Source: Galeruca laticollis (Eukaryota > Arthropoda > Insecta > Coleoptera > Chrysomelidae). Taken from it: a DNA stretch of 64,000 nt. A program made the position numbers and the translations under genes. The notes under the pieces are model-generated. The model was not told the origin of the DNA, did no database searches, and was given only the letters and a program-made list of their open reading frames with translations. Positions 1 through 10,906 of the stretch are shown here, in pieces (positions within the stretch are counted from its first letter, which is position 1; the number at the start of each line of letters is the position of its first letter). The DNA is taken from the NCBI GenBank assembly GCA_963921935.1, contig OY998184.1, forward strand, positions 34,047,256-34,111,255, read 5' to 3'.

Positions 1-260
1 TACAATTGCGGTTTGGTCATATTAAAATATGTTTGAACTAAAATCTAAAGATCGTTTAAAACAACTAGTGGACTGAAACGTAATATAGTATTTTTGAATT
101 TAATACTTCTTTTAAATGGCCGAAAACCACGACAAAAATTTTTATTTCAAAGAACGGTCACTGAAAAACAAATTTAACTACTTCCTCATTTTATTTGTAT
201 AAAAGTACACATGAGTAAATTTTTTAATACAACATTTATATCGACTTATTTTATTGTCAG
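1..260. other. AT-rich sequence without a recognisable gene
   Basis: No coding frame or repeat was recognised. The stretch ends in TTATTGTCAG (251-260), which reads as a possible splice acceptor in front of the transposase reading that starts directly after it. It may be an intron or 5' part of the IS630-like element. Confidence 0.4.
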
Positions 261-672
261 GTCATTGACGAATTTCTGCTGCTACGAAAGTTAGCCAAAG
301 AACGCTTTCCCGTATTAAAAAAGAAGCTCTGGCACGAAGTAATGCTGACACTGATGTGCCTACTAAAAAACAAAGAACGTCCAGTATCCGTATGGATCAA
401 TTCGACAAAACTGTGCTTAGAAGGTGCATAATAAATTATCACATATCCGAGAAAAAAGTACCCACGTTAAGAAATGTACATCAAACCTTCTCAGATAGTT
501 ATGGCATCGCAGGAAGTCGCGAATCTCTGCGGAAACAAACACATTCTTTGGATTTTCGTTGGACCAACAGGAAAAACAACGGAAGTTTGTTAATGGAACG
601 TCACGAAATCAGACATTTACGCCTACTATCATTTATATGGATGAAACATACATTCATTCATGTCACACGCAC
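261..672 (+). pseudogene. IS630/Tc1-like DDE transposase, N-terminal piece
   Basis: This is the first of three pieces of one cut-and-paste transposase gene (others at 3804-4297 and 9064-9268). An N-terminal helix-turn-helix-like part (VSQRTLSRIKKEAL, then the RMDQFDKTVLRR region) leads to the first catalytic motif YMDETY at about 635-650, with the Asp codon at 640-642. Frame changes near 560-600 and a missing segment before the first Asp show decay. The piece ends inside ...SCHTH at the hAT insertion, and the next residues (LKGWSD) resume at 3804. Family assignment rests on motif order and on the third-piece motif HPDLNPIES. Start codon unknown; an exon boundary is possible at 260/261. Confidence 0.85.
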
Positions 673-864
673 CATAGGCGTGCCTACAAGGGGGGCATGG
701 CCCACCCTAAACGGTCCAACCCAATTCCTCAAAATATCAATCTATTAAAAACATTTTATAAATTTTAAATTTTAGCGTTCTTTCAAAATCACACAAATAT
801 AAATATACCTACTGTTGTTATCTTTTTACGACGCGGCGTGCCGCCTTTGTCGACACCAATGCCG

Positions 865-1101
865 CTAAAGATACCGCTTTGTTCCTATTATGATGGGGAT
901 GGTAGATGTTTTAAGTCCCCACATTCTCTGCACTTCTATTTGTAAGTCTCGGTATTTGATGATCTTTTCGGACTCCTTCTCCTTTACTGTAGCATCTGAT
1001 GGAATGGCAACGTCGATTAATAGACACGTCTTATTTTTGAGGTCCTTGATTATTAGATCCGGTTTGTTCGCCATCACTGTCCTATCTGTTTGTACTTGCA
1101 T
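865..1101 (-). pseudogene. Restriction-like endonuclease fragment of a non-LTR retrotransposon
   Basis: The 78-residue reading contains ANKPDLIIKD, then a hydrophobic strand ending LLIDVAIPSD and the tail MWGLKTSTIPIIIG. This pattern recurs at the C-terminus of R2/R4-type retrotransposon polyproteins, where a PD-(D/E)xK nuclease nicks the target. Only this tail is present, with no reverse transcriptase upstream in its sense. It lies inside the hAT element, between the left end and the transposase, so it probably arrived as a 5'-truncated insertion. Family placement is from memory of the motif and is moderately sure. Confidence 0.6.
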
Positions 1102-1202
1102 GTCCCAAATTATTGTGATATCGTCTTTTATTTCAACGCTTTTTGGCTTGTGTTTATACCATGCGTCCTCAGTTTCTATGTCGTAGAATTATTAATAAAG
1201 GC

Positions 1203-1243
1203 ATTATTATTATTATAATAATTATTATTATTATTATTATTAT
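1203..1243. repeat. ATT trinucleotide microsatellite
   Basis: About 40 bp of nearly pure ATT/ATA repeats, just upstream (in its own sense) of the endonuclease fragment at 865-1101. Confidence 0.9.
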
Positions 1244-1329
1244 TATATCATATTGTGTTTTTGAAAACCGGGTTTTTTGCCATTTTTCTAATATTTTATT
1301 ATTTGTTATATTACAGTTTGTCAAGGAAA

Positions 1330-3500
1330 TGTCGAAGTCGAGGCAAAATCAAGCGATATTTATAGAAACAATCCGATCGTTAATTTGCAATTAGATCGTA
1401 TAGAACGTGAAGCTCGTTTAGCAGGTGGACCGTTTCAACCTGTTTTAAATGATTTTCCAAGGAGTCATTTCGGTAAAAGTATACGTAGTTTTCAAGAAGG
1501 TTGGTATAAAATATACAATTGGCTTGTACAGTCCTGTTAAAGAGGCTGCCTTTTGTTTTTGCTGCCGTTTCTTCGCGATGGAAAATGCACTTTCCAAAGG
1601 TCACGTTGATAAATTTTTCACTGAAAGTGGCTTCAAAAATTGAAAACGTGCTACAGAGAAATTCAAATGCCATCAAATTTCACAATGTCACGTATATAGT
1701 TACAGTGTCTGAAAAAATTACTCTAAAACAAGGAGTATCGATACTTTGCTTGATTATTCAAGAGTGACGCTATCAAAAAAAACAAGATGAAGAACCTCTG
1801 CGAAACCGTGATGTAATGAAAAGACTCATACATATTACAGTGTGTTTAGCAGAAGGTGGAAGATCATTCCGTGGCCATACTGAGAAAAAAAATAGTTCTG
1901 AGCGTGAACTTTTCTAAAATTAATTCACCTTGTTTCTCAATATGATCCTTTACTGAAGGCTCATTTAACAGAAGGATCAAAAATGCACTTTAATTCAAAG
2001 TATCGTATCCACTTTAAATGGAAAACATATTTCTTTGATATCAGATGAAACATCTGATTGTGGTCATCACGAACAAATGTCTATCGTAATTCGATTTTTT
2101 TACCCTTCTATAAACAAACCTATAGAAACGTTTATAGGTTTACAAATATTAAATTCTATGAATTCAGAATCCATTTTTAATTCTTTGGATAATGCTCTTA
2201 GATCATTGAAATTACTGTGGGAACAAATAGTTTTCGTATGTTTTGACGGAGCTTCGACCATGTCTGGAAATATTTCTGGTGTTCAGTCGCGATGCAAGCA
2301 AAAGAACCCGGATATATTATATGTTCACTGTTACGCACACTGTTTAAATTTAATTCTGGTAGATGCTTGCTGCTTTGACTCGAATAACAAGTTAATATGT
2401 GATTTTTTGTGAATCATTCAATGTGTTTATTCGTTTCTCGAAGGTAGTTGCGTAAGACATGCAATTCTAGAGAAAATAGCCTCCAGTATTAATATGTCAC
2501 TCAAGACATTGAAATCGTTGTCAACAACTAGATGGGCATGCAGATCTGAAGCAGTTTCTGCAGTAAAGGATAATTATGAAATTTTGATATTAGCTCTTCA
2601 AGAAATTATTGAAACTACCAAACAATCTGATGTTAAAATAAAAGCTGTGGGATTACTGGCGCAGTTGAAATCATTTAATTTCTTGATTTGTTTACATATG
2701 ACTGCTCCTATTCTAGTAATGATACTCAAAGTAAGCAGAGCATTGCAAACGGAAAATTTGAATTTACTGCCCGCAATCAATTCTGTAGAGTTTACAATCA
2801 AGTTCACAAAAATTGAGAGAGAGAATTTTGAAACTTTTATTAATAAAATGTATGTTGAAGTTGAAAAAATATCTGACACACATGGTATTACAATTCCGGA
2901 CACAAGGAAAAGAAAAATTCCGCGTAAAATTGATCAGATGTGTGAGAATCAACATGAATTTGAAAATATGAAAGATTTTGTTAGAATAAACACATTTCAT
3001 CCATTTTTAAATTCACTTGTTTCCGGAAGAGACCAACGTTTTAGTCAAGAAACGACAGACATTATTAAAAATGTGAACGAAGTACTATCATTGAATTGTG
3101 AGGGCGATTTCACTTTGATTGAAAATAAATTTAAAATAAAAAGAAGAATTGCTTGTCGAACTGAGTGTAACAAAATTTCATAATTCTGTTCCTAAAGGTG
3201 TGAATCTTGATGATTCGATGGCTTGGATCCTTTCCTCAGACAACTACAAAATATACACTAGCTTTTTCACGCTTTTAAAAATGTTTGCTGTCATACCAGT
3301 TGCCAGTTGCTCATGTGAACGTTCGTTCTCAAAAATGGTTGAAGTTAAATCAAAACTGAGGAGTACCATGTCACAACAGAGACTCGATTAACCTCACTTT
3401 TTATTCATTGAACAAGATAAAACGGCGAATGTGAATTATGACAATGTAATAGACGAGTTTAAAGTGTTATCCGAAGCAACACGTCGAATGCGTTTGTAGA
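1330..3500 (+). pseudogene. hAT transposase, ZMYM1-like (TTF finger, DUF4371, hAT dimerisation domain)
   Basis: Order of recognisable parts: a TTF-type zinc finger (FCFCCRFF near 1545-1575, followed by GHVDKFFTESGFKNW); the RNase H-like catalytic core with ISDETSDCGHHEQ (about 2038-2075), then FDGASTMSG and YAHCLNLI (about 2245-2350); a helical insertion region to about 2990; and the C-terminal hAT dimerisation block with CSCERSFSKM (about 3308-3340). Frameshifts and stops at about 1643, 1765, 2410, 3183 and 3390 break the gene, so it is not functional. Length and layout match animal ZMYM1-like hAT proteins. The start is taken at an ATG near 1330, but an upstream exon is possible. Confidence 0.85.
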
Positions 3501-3803
3501 TTAGTTGATAGGATATTATCATTATCTATCTTTTTCCTCTGGATTCCATGTATTGTTACGAATGTTACGTTTTGTTTTTGGTTCAATATATCGTGTTCTA
3601 TTACTTATAATTGCGTAATTACTAAATCTTTAAATTAGAAATGGGCCAACGACGGTTTTTATTTCCGCCGATGAGCCTGCAATGGTCTTTTGCGTTATAG
3701 AATAGGCAGCGTTATTACTTAATTATCATTTTTAATAGGCATACTCAAATGAATCAATGGCCCCCCCTACTAAAAAAAGTCTGCGCACGCCTATGACACG
3801 CAC

Positions 3804-4297
3804 CTTAAAGGATGGAGCGACAAGTGTAACGAAGGATTAAGAAAACCCGTTTCAAAAGGTAATAGACTCATAATTGTGCATGCAGGAAGTGAAAATGGTT
3901 TTGTACCTAATGCTGGTATTATGTGGTACTCCCAGTCAACAACAGGAGATTATCATAATGAAATTGCATACGAAAATTTTGAGAAGTGGGTACAAGAAAA
4001 ACGTATTCCATACCTACCAAAAAACGCTGTTGTGGTAATTGATATAACGCCCCATATCACAATGTTTTAAATGAAAAATTACCTACGACTGCTTGGACTA
4101 AACAACAATTAAAAACTGGCTTTCTGAAGGAAACATATATTAAAGTGAACAAATGTTAGAACCGGGCCTTTATAACGTTGCAAAAATGTACAAACCACAA
4201 TATAATACTTATAAAATTGATGAATTGTATTTATTCGACATGGATTGTAAGTTTTAAGGCTACCCCCTTATCACCCGGACTTAAATCCGATCGAAAG
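3804..4297 (+). pseudogene. IS630/Tc1-like DDE transposase, middle piece
   Basis: It continues the 261-672 piece after the hAT insertion: LKGWSDKCNEG, IIVHAGSENGF, then VVVIDI with the second catalytic Asp at about 4041-4043. A frameshift follows (the expected xPYHN is read as TPHITMF before a stop at 4070). The text resumes in another frame as RLPPYHPDLNPIES (about 4258-4297). The P element enters exactly at the PIES codons. Downstream text is at 9064. Confidence 0.88.
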
Positions 4298-4535
4298 CAC
4301 CGTACATAAACAAATGAATAGTAGGTTCACTCTAAGCTCCTCCTAGCGCGATGTCTATCTCACTCGGGCTCCGATGCTACTCTTTTTCGGTATCCTGAAA
4401 CTCCGAATCGATCGATATACAGTTACCGTGTGTCTTTTGTAGTTGAAGGTATGAGCGGAGTTGATAGTATACCAGGTGGACTGTCTTTTGAGTGAATTAT
4501 TTGATTATTATTACGGGTTATTTATTAAAAAGAAA

Positions 4536-7252
4536 ATGCCACGAATGTGTTGTGTGGACGGTTGTAGAAGTAGAGATTGGGCAAAAACATCTTCCTTCAG
4601 TTTTCCCAAGGATGACACAAGGTAAATTTTACAATATTATTTAGCAAAGGATATTAGTAATTTTGTTATAAGAAGCAGTGTAGTAGATGTTATTGTGTTT
4701 CAAAATAAAATATTACCAATATATCTTTTCAGATGTCAACGTTGGAATCAGGCCTTAGGCTTTGTTGATTGTCACAGGTATGCCAATTTGGACGCAGAAC
4801 AATGCAACAAAACATTAAGAGTGTGCGATAGACACTTTTCCCAAGAATATTATATGTGCAGTAATAGCAGAACAAATCTGCAATATAATGCAGTTCCGTC
4901 CTTGAATTTGCAAAAAAATAGTAAGTTCCCAAAATTTTTAGTACCTAAACAATACTTCTGACAATAGGATTTTGTCTTGTATATTTTTACTATTTATTTC
5001 AAATAATTTGCAAATTTTTTAGATGGCGGTACAACTTTAAAGGAAGTCGCAGTTCAAACTGATTTTAAGACAATGCTGCACAGTGAAGGTATGTATACTT
5101 ATCGATTGCGTGTTTTGGATAAAATAAATATATGTAAGTTAAGTATTTTATAGCAATTTTATTTTTCAGTCGATATGAAATATCAAGATGTTTATGTTCA
5201 AACAGAAGGCGAATTTTTTTCAGAAAATGTTGAAAGTGGTATACGATGTTTCTACTCTAGCTTCTGTGGTTACCAGAGGTATTTAATGTTTATAGCTAGA
5301 TACATTTCTAAAAGCTACGCTATGAATGATTTAAATTAAACATTTTTTATTTTTACGTCTATTATGATTTCGTGGTTAATAAGTAATACTCATTTAAAAG
5401 TGGTGGCGAAAGTTTAATCCTTTATAGAACTTTTGATTTGTTTTAGATCAACATTCACAGACCTCAATGACGCTTACGGCCAATACTCCTCGAAAAAAAG
5501 TGTTGAGAGAGGAGATAAAGTGTTTGAAAAAATTAACTGTGCCTGCTCAATGTTCAAGAAAGTTGGAAACCGGAATATCGTTTGAAGATATTTCACAGAC
5601 GATTTTAAAAAGTTTTCTTTGAGCGTTTACTTTTTAGGACCTAAAGCATAGAAGCAATTTTCTACTTTGTATCGGTTACCTTCCAAAAGCACGCTCAACC
5701 GGTTTACCCGCCGTTGGGCAGTAAACCCAGGCTTTAACGAATTTATTTGTCGCCTTATTGATATTAGATCTCGACTATTAAGTGATAAAGAAAAAGATTG
5801 CATTATATGCATTGATAAGATGTCATTGAAAACTCATTTATTTTATGATTTATCAAAGGATAAAATAGTAGGCTTCCAAGAATCACTTTCAGCAGAAAAC
5901 GAATCTGAACCAGCAACTAGTGCATTAGTTGTTATGGCACGGGGTGTATCAAGCAGCTGGAAACAACCGCTTGCCTAATTCTTTTATAAATCAACGGCGC
6001 CTTCAAATGAAATAAAAGACATTTTGTTCGAAACCGTTAGAAAGTTACGTGATATCGGTATAAATGTGCTAGGTGTGGTGTCTGATCAGGGTTCTAACTT
6101 CCAAACATTAGTTAAAAGCTACCTTAAATTGAGCACAGACAATGTTTTTTTTGCGTAGATGATATCAAGCTTGTTTACTTTTTTGACGTGCCACACTTAC
6201 TTAAATCTACTAGGAACAATTTTTTTCTTACTGGTTTGAGTTACCAGAAGGAACTACCAATAAAATGTATTTGGATACATTTTACAATTATGAAAAAAAA
6301 GGAATTTAGACTCTGTCCAAAATTAACTGACGAGCATATGTTTCCAAATAATTTTCAGAAAATGAAAGTGAAATATGCTTCTCAGATTTTTAATCATTCT
6401 GTTGCAGTTGCTCTTAATACGTACATTGATTTCAAAGTTTTGCCTGCAGATGCCAAAGTAACTGCTAAATTCATTAAAACAATGAATGATGTTTTCGATT
6501 TATTAAGTTCGTGCCATTTAAATAATTTCAATGCATTCATGGGTACCCACCAACAGTTTCAGCTAATGGAAGAATTTGAAACTTTACTGAAAAATGTCCG
6601 TGTAAATAACAGTGAAGGAAAAAAATTAACAAATAAAATGAAATTTATATTTGGGTGGAGGCTTACAATAAAATCAGTTAAAGCCCTTTGGGGTATATGA
6701 AAATCAAAGGGTTACACCTTTTTACTGACAAGACATTTGAACCAAGACTGCCTTGAAAACTTTTTTGGGCAAGTTAGAAACTGTTGTGGTAATTCAAGAA
6801 ACCGTATGCCTATACAGTTTTCTAGAGCATTCAAAAAGTTGTTTACTCTGAAGTATTTAGACCATGTTGACGGCGCCAACTGCACTAATGACATTAATGA
6901 ATTGTTGTTAAATATTACTCCAGATTTGGCAGAAAACTGTAAAGATCTCATTTTACCGTCAATAGAACCATCAAATCCTTTGAAAGTCTTTACAACTGAT
7001 TACAGGAATCTAAACAGTACCGATGGCAACGCGTTAGTTTACGTTACTGGTTATTTATTAAAAAAATGTATGCAGCAACATTCCTGCGACATATGTATTG
7101 CTTTTAATGAAAGAAATACCTTAAGAAAAAAAACAACCATTTTTTCTCAGACAAAAGCCTATGTCAGCAATACAAATTTCCCATTTGGTGGGTTCAATGT
7201 ACCTAGCCAGAATTTTGTTGGATATGTTACCCAGCTTGAAGTATATTTGTAG
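4536..7252 (+). pseudogene. P-element transposase with N-terminal THAP domain, multi-exon
   Basis: ATG at 4536 opens a THAP DNA-binding domain: MPRMCCVDGC, a Trp-containing middle, then CDRHF (C2CH zinc pattern), split by an intron 4622-4732 with GT/AG ends. Further GT-AG exons are inferred at 4733-4920, 5023-5088, 5170-5238 and from 5447. The catalytic half includes CIDKMSLK (about 5800-5830, first Asp), GVVSDQGSNFQ (second Asp, about 6070-6105), then NQDCLENFFGQVRN (about 6740-6790, Glu) and a C-terminal YVTGYLLKKC block. In-frame stops (about 5648, 5977, 6158, 6230, 6698) show inactivation. The order matches Drosophila P and vertebrate THAP9 transposases. Confidence 0.9.
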
Positions 7253-7643
7253 TTAACCTCAATAAATTAGCATGTAAAAATGCTATCGGAGCGACGTTAA
7301 AAGATCTTTTTTTTATTGATGCCTCATATTATCTATTTAAAACACGCCTCAGCGTGTTTAAATCGAACTTTCAAACACGCGCGTTTTTTAAAGTGCCTAT
7401 GGTAACAACAACAACTCTAGAAACGTAAGTATCAATGACAACTTTTTTTATTAGTTTTTTAATTGTATATTTTCATTGTGAACCAATGTCATTTGGTTTT
7501 TTCTGCAAAATTTATTTATATATTCATATATACATTGTATTCTTTCAAATATAAATAAAGAAACTTTTTGATTATTGATCTGACAGCAGTACCTCGTAAC
7601 GTCAAATAAAAATAAATACTATTTAGGATGGACTGTCACGGAA

Positions 7644-7672
7644 CTTGGCTGAGCATCGAGGACGGACTTCCA
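7644..7672 (+). repeat. Single copy of a motif that is tandemly repeated at 35696-35802
   Basis: CTTGGCTGAGCATCGAGGAC and the following ACTTCC match the 34-bp unit repeated three times 28 kb downstream. Here it occurs once, in the non-coding 3' part of the P element. Confidence 0.75.
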
Positions 7673-7739
7673 TTTTTTTGTAGTAATAATATAATAATAA
7701 TATTTTATGATTTCAAAGTGCACCAATAAAAAAATAGCG

Positions 7740-7859
7740 TAAAGTATTCGTGGATAACTGGTCTTTCAAACATTTGCTCTATTTCGAGCACTCCGGCTGC
7801 GCCATCGTGCTCGAAAGATCGCGCGTGTTTGAAAGACCTCTTTATCCACTTATACTTTA
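7740..7859. repeat. Foldback (about 52-bp imperfect inverted arms)
   Basis: Arms 7740-7791 and 7807-7859 pair over TAAAGTA, GTGGATAA, GGTCTTTCAAACA and TTTCGAGCAC, with a loop near TCCGGCTGCGCCATC. The core TTTCGAGCAC/GTGCTCGAAA is perfect. It may be a small hairpin-type MITE or the sub-terminal region of the P element. A smaller hairpin (AAACACGC/GCGTGTTT) lies near 7340-7358. Confidence 0.8.
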
Positions 7860-8246
7860 ATATACTATTTAAAAATGTATAATTTACGCATCCTTGTAAA
7901 AATATTCCTTTAAGTTATTTCTTATCTCTTTATACAAGAGTGCGTTTATATTAATTTGCAAATCGTGAAATAAAACTTAAAAAATCTTATAAACCCAATA
8001 CAACATTACAAATATTACAAAATTTGTAATTATTCCTTTTTGCTTTGCTTCATAAGTTTGGTTTAGGATTACATTCTTAACTATATGTTATTATTCAATA
8101 TTGTTCTTATATGCAAAACAAATTCTAAAGAATGTTATATAATCTGGTATAGTTTTTAACTATTTTAAATATATAGTTGTTCATGCTTCCTATTTTTATA
8201 TTGTAATGTATACATGAGGATTTGATTTATTCTAAGTATTTATATA

Positions 8247-8695
8247 CGTAGAACCTTGATAACTTAAACCTCGATAACATAATAACCTCTATAAATTCAT
8301 AAAATTTTGTGCTCCCTTCCCCTCTGAGTCCAAAACCTCCTTTACTTAAAATACGAACCCTCTATAATTTAAACGAATAATTTGGACATCGCACGCCAGT
8401 AACCCAAAGTTGTCACGACGACGACGTTTGTAACGTGAATCATCTATCAATGAGTCGTCATTTGAAATGAATTAACACGTGTTTACCAAATGGCTCAGTA
8501 CAGTAACTTATTTGTATCATTAGCTTGCAGCCGTCTATCTCTATAATCCCTGAACAAAGCTCATAAACGGACATCCGTAAGTAAAAATATAAACCAATAA
8601 AAATTCCTTAACTTAAACCCTTAGTAAATATGAAACCTAAATAACTCAAATTATTTAACGTCTAACTCGGTCTTTATCTTATCGAGGTTCTACTG
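8247..8695. mobile_element. Pogo/Tigger-type MITE (449 bp) nested in the P element
   Basis: The ends are C(A)GTAGAACCTYGATAA-type inverted repeats, typical of pogo/Tigger derivatives: CGTAGAACCTTGATAA at the left and the complement of CAGTAGAACCTCGATAA at the right. Each end is bordered by TA (8245-8246, 8696-8697). There is no coding capacity. The left tip has lost one base relative to the right. Confidence 0.85.
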
Positions 8696-9063
8696 TATAT
8701 ATTTGTACATTTTTGATGAGCTATTTTATTTATATAATGTAATAAAAGATATTTTAATCGATGATTCTAGTTTATTTCTTATGAGTAATTTCATATTCCC
8801 TATTAAATACTAAAACGTACCCTGCATAACAAAAGAATACCTATCGTTTTTTGAAATAGTTTCCTAACAATGTACATTTTTATTAGCCCCCGTACCAAAC
8901 ACTCAATTTATAAATCAACAAGCTATGACGGTAGTAATTCGCGCGACCCCTGTATACTCGAGACACGTGCGGTTTTACGATCGTTTTTCGGAAAGTCTTT
9001 AACAGCGTTACATCAAAGAGCCGACGTCGAGTGAACTTACTATTCATTTGTTTACGTACGGTG

Positions 9064-9268
9064 TCGAAAGTTTTTGGGCGGCACTTAAAGAATATGTGGC
9101 CAAACAAAATGTTACCTTCAATTTTACAAACGTTAAAGAATTCTGTAATAAATTTTTGACACATTTTCTGCAAATGATTGGAAAGTTAGATGTGGCCATG
9201 TTAAAAAGATTGAAGATGAATTTATGAACATTGAACCACTTGTAGATACTACTGTAGATAAGACATTA
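9064..9268 (+). pseudogene. IS630/Tc1-like DDE transposase, C-terminal piece
   Basis: Directly after the P element the text reads (E)SFWAALKEYVAKQN with the region of the third catalytic acid. It continues through NVKEFCNKF and, after one frameshift near 9165, NDWKVRCGHVKKIEDEF and NIEPLVDTTVDK, ending at a TGA. This is the normal C-terminus of this transposase family. No inverted-repeat end of the host element was identified downstream. Confidence 0.87.
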
Positions 9269-9904
9269 ATTTGAAGTAAAGGTGAAAGTTTAGGTCTCTT
9301 GGAATCTACTTATTATTTACATCACATAAAATAATAAAGGGTAATTATAGAATTCCTCGTATGGTATTTGAAGCAATAAATAATTATGTCTGTACAAAAA
9401 AACCCAATTTTCGTAGAACAATCTAATGGTTTCTATTTCCTTATTCATTTAATTAATAATAAAGAAAACATTGATGTTATTTTGTTTTCTAAACTCGATT
9501 TTTTATAGCATTATACATGTGCCACAATTTATTAGTTTTAAATCCAAATTCAAAATATTGTGTTACCCTCGTACCTATTAGCAGCCTCACAACCTTTAAA
9601 ATTTTGCATGCGGAATGTACGTCGCCTGTTCTTCCCGGTAACTGCGTTTACAACGTTGTCAAGTTGTATGGCTTTCGTCAACTGCCAAAATTAATTTATC
9701 AAGCTGTACTCATTATTAACACGAAAGCATGCCATTTTTGAGCAATTGCAACTTTGTAGCAAGTGTGTACCTTCTTTGCTAGAAATAAACGTGCTCATAT
9801 CTAGTATCCTGAGCGCATCTGAACACGTTTGCTTATGAGCATGCTAGACTAGGCTGCTAGTATCGATTGTATCTCAGTGCAAAACAGGTGTCCAGTGAAA
9901 AAAC
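9269..9904. other. Unassigned AT-rich interval
   Basis: It probably holds the 3' end of the IS630-like element and the left border of the Harbinger locus. I could not place either end. No gene is visible. Confidence 0.4.
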
Positions 9905-10906
9905 ATGGCCCGTTAGGGAGATGAAAAAATGTTGCTTTTCGTGACACACTATCGTCTGGAATGTTTGTGGAAGACACGGTCACCTCTCTAAAAATAATAT
10001 AGCACGAAGTAATGCTTATGAAGCTTTAATAAACGATATGACTGACCCAAGTTTAACAACAAAAGCAATCAAAACCAAAATTGAAAATCTAATATCAGTA
10101 TACCATTCTGAAGTAAAAAATCAACAGTTCGAAGCGGTCCGGAGCTGGCGCACAAGATGTTTATAAACCGTCCATGACGTGGTTTACAGAAATGGCAGCT
10201 TTTATGGGAGACAGTGACGACTACCGTGAAACGGTTGAATCCGAATTGGTAAGTATCTAATGTATTTATTTGTGTAATTTACATGTTTGGCTTTCTTATG
10301 CTAAACGTAGTTGATCCCTCCATGTTCCTTTTATAACAATATTTTGTTGTATATCTTCAAAATCGACGCATCGTTGAGTAATGTACATATCTGACGTTTT
10401 TCGAAGCCAGATGTGCAAAGAACAAGCAGCCAATATAATGATATCAAGTTTGTCGGGCTTCATGTCTACCGTATTCAGAAAAATTGGAAATCTTGTTACT
10501 AAAATCCCAAAGCCATTTTTATCAATTCGTCTGACTCTAGACAAACGATAGTTAAATATTTTTTCTTTATGGGTTGGCATTGTTCCATGTGGCTTCAAGA
10601 TATAAGATTTTAAAGGAAAAGCAGCGTCTCCCACAATAACTGATTGATCTGGTAATATTACAATTCTGAGAAGGATCTAAACTTAATTATTTCCATCTTT
10701 TTGAAATACTTTTTTACATTTCTTGACAGTTCTCTCTGACATCCCTTATATTTTATGATTAATAGCAACAAGTCTAATAAAAAGGTCACAACAGGTAATT
10801 TAAGAGTATTTCTTTCCAATGCTCGCCCCAAGCTTGATCTTTCAAAAACTCCCCCCATCAGAAGCTCTTCCGTTAGTTCCAATATCCACGTACGGGAAAC
10901 AATAAT

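Larger units (their letters stand above)
673..3795 (+). mobile_element. hAT transposon (ZMYM/TTF type) inserted in the IS630-like gene
   Basis: The ends are perfect 11-bp inverted repeats (CATAGGCGTGC at 673-683 and its complement at 3785-3795). They are flanked by an exact 8-bp duplication ACACGCAC at 665-672 and 3796-3803, the duplication length expected of hAT elements. A G-rich run follows each end at similar distance. Removing the element and one duplication restores the reading frame SCHTHLKGWSD of the host transposase. The element carries one hAT transposase pseudogene and, upstream of it, a fragment of a site-specific type LINE. Confidence 0.93.
4298..9063 (+). mobile_element. P-type transposon (THAP transposase) inserted at the HPDLNPIES motif of the IS630-like gene
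   Basis: Terminal inverted repeats of about 35 bp with two mismatches start CACCGTAC at 4298 and end GTACGGTG at 9063. They are flanked by the 7-bp duplication TCGAAAG at 4291-4297 and 9064-9070; an 8-bp duplication with one mismatch, usual for P elements, is equally consistent. Joining the flanks restores NPIESFWAALKEY. The element contains a spliced THAP/P transposase pseudogene, a large foldback (7740-7859) and a nested pogo-type MITE (8247-8695). Confidence 0.93.

Noticed and set aside
9720..9870. GAGCATGCTAG-like words compared with 18590-18700 as terminal repeats of one element
   Set aside because: Similarity is short and interrupted; no duplication found; chance cannot be excluded.
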